A stretch of DNA of 64,000 nt. Origin: Gymnogyps californianus (lineage: Eukaryota > Chordata > Aves > Accipitriformes > Cathartidae). Where the stretch lies: positions 206,789,494 through 206,853,493 of the forward strand of contig NC_059471.1 of the NCBI RefSeq assembly GCF_018139145.2, in the 5' to 3' direction. The notes under the pieces are model-generated. The model was not told where the DNA came from. It was given only the letters and a program-made list of their open reading frames with translations, and made no database searches. The translations under genes and the position numbers were made by a program. The stretch's first letter is position 1. Every line of letters starts with the position of its first letter. Below are positions 1 to 12,200 of this stretch, piece after piece.

Positions 1-241
1 CTCCTGGCAGGACCTGTGGACCCATGGAGAGAGGAGCCCACACTGGAGCAGGTTTGCTGGCAGGGCTTGTGACCCCATGGAAGGGACCCACGCTGGAGCA
101 GTCTGTTCCTGAAGGACTGCACCCTGTGGATGGGACCCACGCTGGAGCAGTTCACGAAGAACTGTAGCCTGTGGGAAGGACTCACGTTGGAGAAGTTCGT
201 GAAGGACTGTCTCCTGTGGGAGGGACCCCACGCTGGAGCAG
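1..241 (+). repeat. Tandem array of about 45-50 bp units inside the LTR
   Basis: About five diverged units end near 51, 101, 150, 195 and 241. Each ends in a form of ACGCTGGAGCAG, and most carry GAAGGACTG and CCTGTGG-type segments. Unit lengths are 50, 49, 45 and 46 bases for the four complete ones. The first is cut by the window edge. It is GC-rich compared with its flank and appears to be part of the LTR rather than a later insertion. Confidence 0.85.
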
Positions 242-655
242 GGGAAGAGTGTGAGGAGTCCTCCGCCTGAGGAGGACGGAGCGGCAGAAACAACGTGTGA
301 TGAACTGACCCAAACCCCCATTCCCCGTCCCCCTGCGCTGCTCGGGGGGAAGGAGGTAGAGAACTTGGGAGTAAAGTTAAGCCTGGGAAGAAGGGAGGGG
401 TGGGAGGAAGGTGTTTTTAAGATTTGGCTTTATTTCTCATTACCCTACTCTGATTTGATTGGTAATAAACTAAGTTAATTTTTCCCCAAGTCGAGTCTGT
501 TTTGCCCGTGACGGTAATTGCTGAGTGATCTCCCTGTCCTTATCTCGACCCACGAGCCTTTCGTTTTATTTTCTCTCCCCTGTCCAGCTGAGGAGGGGGA
601 GTGATAGAGCGGCTTTGGTGGGCACCTGGCATCCAGCCAGGGTCAACCCACCACA
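1..655 (+). mobile_element. LTR of an avian endogenous retrovirus-like element (left end outside window)
   Basis: This is a long terminal repeat, or an LTR with a little adjoining sequence, and it is non-coding. Its right end is sharp: the sequence closes with CCACCACA at 648-655, the CA expected at an LTR end, and ordinary AT-rich DNA follows. An AATAAA polyadenylation signal lies at 464-469. The segment TTATCTCGACCCACGAG at 540-556 recurs with one mismatch at 14947-14963 in the second LTR, about 100 bases from its 3' end in both. That supports + orientation and a shared U5-like region. The left boundary and left target-site copy lie outside the window, so I cannot say whether it is solo or attached to internal sequence. 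The 75-codon reading frame at 251-478 is not a recognisable protein. The family assignment comes from my recollection of common avian LTR consensus sequences. Confidence 0.8.
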
Positions 656-3200
656 CTTGCAATGACAGTGATTAATAATCATGAACTAGTAATTAAACGT
701 GTATTTACAGAAAACACAAGGACAAAAATGATGACTAGGGGAATGGTGCTACGAACTGACCCTTCTTACTTCAAAGAATGTCAAGGGTGAAGCAGACTTT
801 GCTCTCACTCCAAGTTAAATATCTAGTTACAGATTTCTGCTCATCCTGGAAGCTGAAATAAGAAGACTGAACACCTAAGAACTGAGAAAGTTAAGCAACT
901 ACCCTTCTTGAGGGTTTCTATAGGAAAAAGTTAAATTTAATTCATAGAAAAGCAAGGAAGTACCATCTCTGCTTGCCCGGTGAGTCTTTCAGGGCTCGCT
1001 TTTTACTGGGGGACAGAGAATCATTTTGTAAAAGACCCCAACAAGACATAGAGACACTCTATTTAGTTGGAGCAGCTTCTATCATTTCTGAAAGATGAGG
1101 CAGATCCTCCTCCCACCCTGTCATATCAGAGACATCCTTCTAATACTTCTAATCCTTCTAATATGGGGCCCCAGCCCCCACAGTCAGCCCGAGGAAGCAG
1201 GGTTGCACATGTTTCTGCATGGGACAACACAGCTTCTGGTCGTAGCTGCAGAGTGGTTCGTGCTTTTGGTGGAAAGACACACTGGCTCACCCAGCCAAGC
1301 AAGGGAGTCACTGTGGTGTGCTACAGGATGGAGCAGGCTAGAGGAGAGAAAGGAGAGGAGACAAGCACAGCTACTAAATTATCTCAATTCTCCCATCACT
1401 TCAGAGGATAACAGGTAGGAATAACGCCAAAGTCTTCCTTAGCAGTGCAAGAAGCATGTACTGCATGTGACTCGCTGATCCTCAGACACCCACGCCTGGG
1501 ATAAGGGAAAGCATCTGCTCGGGAGAATGGAGCAGGTGCCCCGTTGGCCACTGTGCTGGTCAACGCTCTGGGCAGGGGGGCCTGAAGAGGACACACAGCT
1601 CGGCTGCGCATGAGGAAAGAACCAGAGCCAATACTGATAGATTTGTTCACTGACAGGGAAACTGTTGCGGGAAGGAATTCAAACTCTGCCATCAGGGGAA
1701 TGCCATTTCGGGGGAAGCACAACACTGCTGTGTGCACTTCTGGTATCCCACTGCCAACTAGAAATGACGGCCAAGGCACGGGCCACCTCGCAAGCTGCTG
1801 CATGCAGCTCTGTGCCAAGCACAGTGGCTGACACGATGCTCCTGTCCTTCCACAGAACAGGGTACAGTTAGGAATTAGATGACTCCTGTCTTTCCCTGGA
1901 GTCAGGAGTGAGAAAGGCTGGGTTTATTTGACCTCCCCAAGGCCTTTTAGATCCACCTGTACTTCTCCTCTTCCACCACGTGCCATCACCAGCAGGAAGG
2001 TCAGCTGCGGGGGTGACTGGAGGGCTGCGCCAGCTCAGAGGGCAGGCAAGAACCCACCATGTTACTTTCCTTTCCAACACCCCCTGACCCACATCACTGC
2101 CAAGCCCTCCTGGCAGATGGCACACAGCTACAGATTTTCAGCATAATGATGGTGCTGGCCAGAAACTGTCCTCTCCAGCTCCTCCCCTCCCATTGCAGGC
2201 ATGGTCCCACGTACCAGAAAGGGTACAGTTGCCTATCAGCCTTCAAAGCTATGGCAAGGAAGGAGCAAGTGACTTATAGCACTTTAGATGGCATGTCCTG
2301 AAGAGTCTTCATAACACAGATGTGATAGATGTCTATGTGTAGCTGAGATGTCCCTTGCTGACTGGCTGACAACAGTCTCTTGTTGCTCAGACAGTGCTAG
2401 GCAGACACAGTGGAAGAGATTTTTTTGTATATGATGGTGCAGGATAAGTAGCATGAGGATCTTTGCCAGTAGTAGACTCTCTGGAGCAGTGTCAGAGAAG
2501 AGAAGGAAGCAGAGGCATATCTGGCTCTGAAGCAGCAGCAGTTATTCTATAAGTAGCTCACAGAGATAAACAGATTTATGCAGACACGGAGGGACTGTCT
2601 TGATGGCCAGACCTGGGCAAACAGCCACTGAGAAGCATGAGATATGGGGTGGAGTGAAGTAGTCCATAGCATGAGACATTACTGGTGATCAGAAATCATT
2701 AAGAGTTGGAGGGAGGTGAGTGTTGTAGCTGCAGATGGCCTCTGCTGAAGTCCACCCTTTCTGTCCAGAAACGGCGTCACCCATGGAGCCTATCCCTGAT
2801 GCCTGGAGTAAGCCAGGATGCTGTGGATGGAGAGGAAAGCTGCAGAGGCTGTCTCATGGAGGATTCAGCCACTCTGCTGACCACAGTGAAGTAAGAGCTG
2901 AAGCCAGACTGGACCCACCCACGAGCATTGAGGAGAGGCTGTGAGAACCTGGCAGAGGTCTCTGCAAAGGTGGGGGACTGGCCACTGCAGACAGTCATTG
3001 TTTCCTGGTGCACGTCCTTTGCTGCGGACCTCCCCGCGTGGCTTCTGGATATTGATGTAAATGCCTTTCACCGTGGCAGCACACAAGGGAAACCATGTCT
3101 GTGCGAGCAAGTTTGCACAGGTCATTTCTCTCCCTTCTCAGCAGGAGGATATGCACCTAGCTGGTGACAGTTGTTAGTCCATCCCTGCACTGGAAGGCTA
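656..3200. other. Intergenic stretch, moderately GC-rich, no gene recognised
   Basis: There are several overlapping short reading frames on both strands, the longest about 140 codons on the minus strand at 1396-1818. None resembles a protein I know, and they overlap each other in different frames, as expected by chance in GC-richer DNA. The composition is richer in G and C than the following 10 kb. That could reflect an old repeat, a non-coding transcript or a regulatory region, but nothing in the sequence decides between these. Confidence 0.5.
1137..1163 (+). repeat. Three copies of a 9-bp tandem repeat
   Basis: CTTCTAATA, CTTCTAATC and CTTCTAATA follow one another without a gap. This is a small simple-sequence expansion with no evident function. 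Confidence 0.9.
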
Positions 3201-6200
3201 TGGGTTAATCACACGTGCCCTGGCTGCTGGTGAGTACTGGAGGTCGAGCCCATCTCAGAGGAGGCTGCCCAGGAATTCACAGCTTTGATATTACACTTGC
3301 CTTGTCAGGAAGAGCTAGGAAGCTGGATAAGGTCTCTGCGTAGTCTCACCTTCCCAACATTCACTCTTTCAGATGGAGAATGGAGACAGCATGCATGGAC
3401 ATAAACCCGGTGGCATCCCTTAAACTCCCCTTTCTGGCCTTATGTCTTTGCATGTCTGGGGATCAAAATACACGTGCACAGTGCAGGTGTTACACAGATT
3501 CATTTTGTGTGTGTTGAGATAAGTTGCTGCCAAGCATCAGGATGTCTAAAGCAGTAGCAGGTATTTATTTGAAGTCGTGAATCGTGCCGGGATTGCTGGG
3601 CAGCCTACTCCGTCTAGAGAGTAAGTAAACCACAGATCTGATAAGCTTTGTATTACCTTTGTAAAACTTGAACCAGGCCCTGGGGGTGTTTTCTTATGTT
3701 AGTGTATTTAAGATTAATAAACCTAGATGTGGTGTACAGTTCAGAGATTTGGGGGGCAAATCCTATGTTTGTCAGGAAAGATACATGAAATAAATATTTT
3801 GTGAAATAAATATTTTATAAAAGAAATAAAAATAAAATGTAAATTCAGAATTTGTATCTCACAGGACTAATGTATCTTAACATTTATGCTGGAATGACTC
3901 TGAGGCCTCCGACATTTCATTTCCCTTGCCTTTGAGCAACACGATTAATTTAAATAGACAAATAAAGAACCAAATGGTAAATCACAATTCCTTTGAAGTT
4001 TAGAGCTAAGTCTGCTGAATCAGTATTAAGCTGTTCCTGCATTTCAATTAACTCTTTGAGAAACCACTGCTTCATGGAGACCTTCTGTAATTACCGATGT
4101 GAATGAGTGGAATTCCAGAGGTGATGAAGACCTTTTAGTTAATTGATTTTGAGGCTCCAGCTAGACAGGCCATGCAAAAAAAGGAGAACATAGCCCTGGA
4201 AGTGTTGATAAGTAGCTTAATCTTCAAGGCTCTCTGGTTTTAGTTTTAAAAAGAAAGCAATGAATAAGAATGTTTGTTCTCAGAGTTCTTTTGAGGAGCA
4301 GCATCTGTAGTTGAAACAAATGTGTTAGTAGCTAAAAATAAAATCAATGACCTCAGCAGCCTCCTCTAGATGTAATCCTAAAACAGTGCTGACCTGAGTC
4401 TTTTTATTTGCAGATTCTTAATTATATGAAGACTGTCTCTTCCTTATTCTGCCATGAGTGTAGTGAAACAAAGCCATTTTCAACCTCTTTTCTATAGTGG
4501 ATTAGGTTATTTTTTAAAAATTTAGGAGACAACAATTTGGGAGACAACTTACAGTTGTGAATGATCTTGCCGATGGAGTACCAGAGCATATTTTATGATG
4601 TGGCAAGAGCACTTATCTCCTTTTATGAAATCAAGCATGGATGAGAGCAAGGTTCATGTCCTTTCCAGGGCATCTAAGTTTTATTGTTTCTAAATATGCT
4701 GGCAGTGTACTGAAGCATTTACTAATATACTGTAGCATACATTGTTAATATTTTTATAGCACCTTCTCTCTCTTTCTTCTTTCCATACCTTCCTAAAGTA
4801 AAAGGTGGAAGAATTTCAGCAGAGCTTAAAGTGTAAATCTTCTCAAGTTCCTTGGGATGTAGATAACCTGGAGTTTCAAAACTTGGTTACTAAATTCTCA
4901 AATCTGGTATATATACACCAAATCTTGTGTAGGTGTGAGAGGGAGGAACTTTCACAAATCAGTAATTCCAAGCAACAAGCATCCTTGGGAATATTATTCT
5001 TACTCAGATGAAGTTAGAATAGCCTGGTTGCTTCTTCTGTGCTTTGATGTACTGTTGTAGATGGGGCTGCTGAAATCACCAAATAAATTTGTACTGTGTG
5101 TTAGCAGAACTGCTTCCTTGGGTTCTAGGCCCAGCACTTACCAGTATTCACCTGTAGAGCTCTTACAGTTTTGTTGTTCCGAGCCTTACCATGCTTTTCT
5201 ATACAGCTAGTATAATATCTTCCCTTCTCAAGATACTGACAGCTGTTAACATGGATGGCTGTGAGGACTTGATCAGCTAGCCCACACATAGAACCGTAGG
5301 GTAACCTGCCTGCAGGACACATACACCTTGAGTATTCTCATACTCAAGGCTGTCCCCTGTGGTATTAGACAGGGGCAACTGAGCAGAGTACATTTGGGCA
5401 ACTGAGTAGAGTCCCTGATGTCAACTTCAGGGCAAGCTGAATCGCTTTCCAGCTGCCACTGGACGGACCAGATGATTGCTACTGCCCTGCTCACACGTGG
5501 GCAGCGGCAGGTACCCGCTCGGTGCTACATGTCCGAACGCAGAGCTGGATCCCCCTTGCATCTTCAGTTGCTTTCGTGTGCACCACCTCCCTGGCTAGCT
5601 TTAGCTTTTTTGCTCTTGCTTGCTCTTCTCCTCCTTCTAGCCTTCTTTGGAGTGGCATTTTGTTTTGGAGAAGAAAATCTTTTATGTTGAAACTGGAATA
5701 TAGGAACTTACAAATTCTGTTTTGACCAAGCCATTCTTTTGTGAAAAAGTTTTTATCAGGCTTTCTCCAACAGTTTTAGTAAAAAGCATAAAATACTGTT
5801 ACGATCTCTTGCCTTGTCAGCCAGTCAATACTAACTTGCTTCTTAAAGATATAAGCTGAAACTATTAATGATGTGGTGAAAAGATAAAATTTGGGGTATT
5901 TTTTGAGAGAAAGCTATGGTTTGATTTATTTCGTGATTCATTAGAATGAACTGGTTATCTTAGTCCTCAATGAATAAAAGTGACTAAAATTTTTATCTGA
6001 ACAGTTTATCAAGATCAGTGATAAATAATGTTATTAGACTTAATATTCCAGCCTCATTTGCTTTTCACACAGAAATTTATAACCACCAATAAGACATGGC
6101 TATTTAATAACATTGTGCTAAAGCCATAAACACTATATTTATAAAGTTGACATATAATAAAAAAAGGACAAAAACCCATCTTGTAACAAAAGAAGATTCC

Positions 6201-9200
6201 AGCCAGACTCAATAAATGCTTAGTTTGGGCTCTTTATACTAGAAAACTGTGAAAAGATAATAAACTTAAAAAAAAAAAAAAGCATTTGCTGTTTTGATGA
6301 AATGTGAAAATGAATAATAATTGTTTATTTCTTCCCCTATGTATCTTTTCGCTCTCCCTCCCACTAATTTCCCTCTCTAGGGGGGCAGTGGAGAGGGTCA
6401 AGAGAGGAGAGAGGAAGATGAGAAAGAAAAACCTGAATCACGTCCAAAAAGGCAATGTTTCCAAACATAAAATTTGTAAATTACTTTGAAGAAATAAAAG
6501 AAATGTATATTCTAAGCCTGCAAATGAAAATTATCTATCATCTCCTCCTTTTTGTGTGTGAGTTTTTATTTCAATATTCTGATATGTTCCAGCTTCTACT
6601 TGCTTGGATATCAGTTAATTACTGGCCCATTAAGTACCTCATACCATGGTCAGATTTGTTCTTTTATTGAGTAATCTATTAAATAACTGGAGAAAGTTCA
6701 GATGATGCAAATTAATTTTATTATCATAGCACTACCAATTCAGATCCCTTACCAGGACGAAAAGAGCATGAGGAAAGATGAAGCGTAACTTCCAGTTCCT
6801 TACCAATCTTCCTGCCCCATTTCCCTCCTGGGTTCACAGAGCACAGCCTGATGTACCCATCTGTTTCTAACTAAGTGTTTCAGGATCTGACTTTTATAGA
6901 AGGCTTTTGCTACAAGGCTAGAAACATCCTAAAGCTCTGACTCAAACCAGACTTGTGCTGCTCTCCCAAGAAAATACCAATTCCAGGAAAGGATATTTCC
7001 CTTGCCTCTTTTAGAGCTGGCTATTGCTTAGAGATACCACAAACACCACTGTCAACAAATGTATTAACAAGGACTGGTCCACTGACCTTGATAACACCTA
7101 TGAGCAGAGGCATCTATCTGGCCACGTAGCCATGACAATTCTTTACAACACGTGAATCCGAGTGCTGCAAAAGGCGGTATTAAAGGCAGGCAGGAGGCGA
7201 ACACTGCTCGTTCCTTCCCCAAAACAAGCTGCTACCACAGTGCCCATGGGCCCAGCACACTTCATTTTAGCAGGGCTCAGGCAAAAGCACACAGAGACAT
7301 CAGTTCTTGGTAGCTCTGTCACGAGCAGGGCAATGGAGGCTTCCGGGAAAATTTGGTCAAGGAGATGGATGAAAACATAGCAATCCAATTCCTAATGTCT
7401 TCCAAATCTCATTAACGTATTTTAAATTGTATGGAGTCGTTTGAGTTTATATACGATTTGATTTCTTATGATCGGTGTCAACATAAGCAATCCTCAAACC
7501 GCAGTGGCTAAGATTTGCCCTGGAATTACAGACTTCCAGGTTTCTCTGAAAGTGTCTTTTCAGCAACACCACATATATACCTATAGTTATTCTTTTTTAC
7601 TAATTTGTTTAATTGTGTATAACTAGAATGCAGTTTCAGACTCAGTTTATTGGGCTGCCTGGAAGCTGCATGACTTTCCAGTGTGTATAGAGCCTTCCCA
7701 GATTTCATTTTACCATTTTCATAGCCAAAGGCCATTTTGCTGCCTGTTTAGTTGGGTGGCTTTATAAAATAATCCCATCAATGTATTCAGACTGGAATAA
7801 GAAGGCACACATTAACCTTCTTTTTTCCAGTACCTCTGAGCCGTTATTATATTAAAGAACTGTTGGTCAATTAAAAAAGCTTATTAAGGTGAGGCTTTCT
7901 AAATGGAAACAAGACAGACAGTGCAATCAGTCCCCATCTCCAGTTTCACAGCAATATAAATATAATCTTCTCTTCTTTCTTCCTTTCTTCCCTCTCTTTT
8001 TGAAGTGACTTCAGTGCTTTTCTGTTCGGCCTCAGTTAAGTGGCTAGTGTGAATCTCTGCTCAACTAATTTCAGGTATACAGAATTAAAATAGCTCAATC
8101 CTACCCCATAGATCCTCTGCTGCTAGAAGTGATTGATTCTGCTGATACAAGAAAGTCTGAATTCTCAGAAATGATTGTGAAAGACATGATTTCTTACTTA
8201 TTTTCTTTTTCTTCTTTCTTAATTCTTGTGCCTTTGAAACTAGGTACAGACCTACACTGTTTTCCTAATAAAAAAAAAAAAAAAACAAAACACCAGAAGA
8301 AAAACCTCTGAAAAATCAAAATCCTTGAAAAATGAAAGCAATTGTCATTGACATAATTTTCACTCATTTTGACCAGCTCTAGTTACAATAAGTATAGTAC
8401 GTAGCATTCTGAGATAAAATAAATGATCCGACTGAAGTTCACATTTATTTGTTCATTTATTTCAATGCTACTTAAGTAGATGATCTGACCTAGATAAACT
8501 ATATAGGTTCGTTGCATAACATAGGTATGATGAAAAAACAGGTTTATGAGAATACTTTTCATTAACATATCAAGAGATGAAAAGGGTGGGAGCTAAGAAA
8601 TATGGTGTTCCAAAGAGCACAGAAAAAGAGAAAATAGGAAGAAAAGAGCTATTCGAGTAGATGGCAACAGGTCACATATTAAAACTTCAAAAGAGCTGGC
8701 CACAAGGGAAATTAAGAGAAACATTTCAGAGAGCATATGATTAAGATGTGGATAGAAGCACTGCAGTCAGCAGTGGAAGCTGTGCTCCTGCTTCTCATTT
8801 GACTTATATCAGCCTCATTCCAACAGCACTAGGTCATCGTCAGACAAAAATGAAAATTTGACTGCAGTGGACTCCACTTATTCTGAAACGATGAGAAATT
8901 AAGGGGGCCTGGACACAAAGCACAAATTCCCGTTTGTATTGCACAGTGCCTTAGCCAAATTCTCAACACCACTTTTAGAAATATGGATTTCAGCCACTAC
9001 TTGTGGTTTCCCTGTGTTTCCCTGCTCAAGGGGGAAGGTTTCCATCCATAGTGGTGGCTGCAGGTTCTGCATCCAGGTGCCTCCTCCAGCTGATCCCATG
9101 GACAATTGAGGGCGGGGTGTGTAGGGGGGGAATATAATGTTTATGTGGTCAATGGCAAAGAAGAGCTGTAGAAAATCCCTGGAAAGGAATAAATGGCTTC

Positions 9201-12200
9201 CCCCAGAAGAATCCTCAGAAAACTCAAGGCAACAGAAGGAAAAGGCTACAGTTCTGCCCTTGCAGGATGCCATTTACGCCAGGAAGGACAAGACCAGTGG
9301 CAGCACCAGTTCTTTTGCTCAAGTCTCTCTCTAACATTGAAAAGCTTTTCATTGTATATTTTTTGATTCTTCTATGTTTAAAACAATACCCTTACATCAC
9401 ATCCAGTCAATCTTGAGAGCCAGTTGTCCCTTGGCTTCAGGCTTATGCTTCCCTAAAGCACATCACCTTGGCCCACCAAACCCCCAAAAAAACCCAATGA
9501 AGACAAAATGAAAAATCCCCAAATATTTATATTTACCCTCATATTCAAATATTTAAATTTATTCAAGTCCTTTGAACTCCTGAGTACACCAACAAAGGGA
9601 GGCACTCCATGTTTTTTCTCTAAAGTAATAGAGAAGGCAGTATTGTTTGCTGCTTTGAGTTGGCTAGGATTCTGCTGAAGTTTGGGCATCTGTTTATCTT
9701 ATTTTCTTCTCCTTTATCCTCCTTTCTCCCTCTCTCTCCCTCCCTGCATCCAAGTCACTGATGCTAGTTTCTAAAGTCCTCCTGCCAAAAGCTTGCCCAT
9801 CTGTTCAGCAATGTCTCCTTTTAACGATGTTGGCATTAATTTTTTCTGCAGGTTTTTTTTTTTAATGGTGTTCATCAGGAATGTGCAATCTTTGAATCAC
9901 AGCCCACTTCACATCAGAGTGATAACTTGTTTGAGTAAAGCTCTGGAAGGCAGAGCCTCTTAATTTTGCATTAACAAGCACTTCAGTTTTATTTCAGCAG
10001 AGATGGGCAGTGGGAAAGCAGACCTGAGTCACCTCTTAGCTGACTGCATTTTTAACTTCCATATGCATTAAACAGGGAAAGGTTTACTTCAAAATATTTC
10101 TAAGAACAGAGAGAGTGAACTGCTGAAGTCAATTAAATCAGGTGATTCAACATGTCGCAATGGACTGACAGTGACTCATTTTTAAGCACAATGCTCTTAC
10201 ATCCTTTGACTACCACAGTCCTGACTGAAGCAGTACCTTTTTCAAAGGAATATAGCAATAAATACAGCAGGCGAATATAGACAACCTTGCTCTCCCTTCA
10301 ACCTGTGATCGGTACATTTTTTTCCCTTCTACTTTCTTAGGAGGCTCAGGAATTCATAGACTGTGGGACACATTTTCCTCCCACTATACCAATATAAATC
10401 AGAGGAACTCCATTTTAACCAATGGATTTTCTGTGAGTCTGCATAAGTGCAACATCACAAGGTCTACACCTTTTTCATCCTTTCTATTTTGCAGCTCATC
10501 ATTTTCAACAAAAATTAGTAAATAGCAGCTAATATTACTTTACATATTTAGCATATGCTATGCTATAGCTCTTTCCACAAATCCTGCATCACCCTTCAGG
10601 AGGAATTTAAATAAATACTAATAGAGAAGAAGTGAGATCTATAGGTTAGCTGGGTAAGAAATATGTATTCTAAACTCAGAAGACATACACTGCTATCTAG
10701 TGGCAACAACCGGAAGTCTTAATACACAGCAGCCCATAACCACACATAGTTTAAAATATAGGAACTTTTTTAATTTGTTACTCCTTTTTTAATAGAGAAT
10801 AGTAATAGGACACCATCAATGCCCTATCAGCGTTTCTGACGTCATCTCACAACAGTCAGTGCTTGTAACTGCAAGTAGGCTCCTCATTTTAATTATTTTT
10901 ATGATTCCTTGTGAAAAGTGATCGCAGCATTTTAAAGGCTGAAATGTTTTTATAAAATATGAAAAACCAAAATGCTAATATATATTTAATAAGTTCAATT
11001 AGAAACAAATATTCTTGAGAGAAACTAAACCAAAAGGTCTAAAACAAGACTCTATTTTACATTTTTCAAAAATGGTTAAAATAACACCTGTAAAATCAAC
11101 TCAGTTCAATTTTGTAAGATTATAGGTCAACTAAATATTTTCCCGTATTTTGCAATTGTTTCTGACAATAAATTTTGAGAACACTTAGGAGGCTGACTTG
11201 TAAAAGGATATTTTAAGTTGTTTTCAGGACCCGAAAGTGCCTAAGAATTTTTTCATTTCCTAATTCAGCCAGAAGTCTAAGGAGCAATGTTTATTTCCAG
11301 CTCTCTAGCAACTGGTATGTTGATTTGTCATTCTCTGCTTTATCAGAGGGGATGCTTGCCAGCAGAAACAGCAAAAAGGACCCTGGGTTTGTATTCCAAC
11401 CTATTCATCCTGCTGCCTGTAATGAGAAGCTATATTACTTACTTATCTGATGTCCATAGCTGGAGACATCAGTTGAAGCTGTTGTGGAGTTAATCTCCCC
11501 AATGTTTCTTAAAGAAGCTCTCAGGATCTGATAACAGCTGGTGTTTGATTAATAGCTTTGGCAGCTCGCAAAATTCATTTTATTATATGGCTTATGAAAG
11601 AGAAATCCTTCATGTTGTAACCTGTAGACAACAAGTCCTACGCTGAGAGCCAGTTTAAACGAATTTATACAGATCTTCTTACATACGGTCCTGAAATGAA
11701 GCTGGGTCTGGAGGGAGCTAATTAAGGGAGGATCACCAGGCGGTAACTCCTATTTCCCTTTATAGTCAATGGAGAGAAATTTATGCTCCCCAGAAGGAAG
11801 GTAGAGGCAGAAATTTGTTGACCTGTTTCAAGTAACTGCTCTGAGCTGAGATGAATCACAGCCAGGAGTGTCCATTTCTCTGCATTGGTTATACAGGGAC
11901 CAGGCAAGCTCAGCTGTAGCTAACTTAGAGATGAGGTTTGCCCAAAGAAAACCTGCTGAGGATCTCAGGGCTGAGAAAAGTCATCAGCCATGGCTCAGAT
12001 CTCGGATGCTGAGCAGAGGCATCCCCTCACAGGTGGGATGCCCATCCAGATAGTATGACTGGAGCCCTACAGTCTGGTCGTACAAAAGCAGAGTGCAACT
12101 AGTGATGCAAGAAAGATGCTGTTCAGGTGATGAGCCTGCTCTGGTGATTCACCCTTCAGAATTTGGACATGAGAAAGTACAAGTCACACTTGAGCTCACT

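Noticed and set aside
1396..1818. 140-codon minus-strand frame
   Set aside because: No recognisable motif, no splice or promoter context, and it is overlapped by plus-strand frames of similar kind.
6190..6281. AATAAA followed by an A run, considered as the 3' end of a processed pseudogene
   Set aside because: The signal at about 6258 is only about five bases from the A run, too close for a normal cleavage site, and nothing upstream resembles a gene.
8899..9273. 124-codon minus-strand frame
   Set aside because: No family recognised and the residue pattern shows no domain; single-sequence evidence is insufficient to call a gene.
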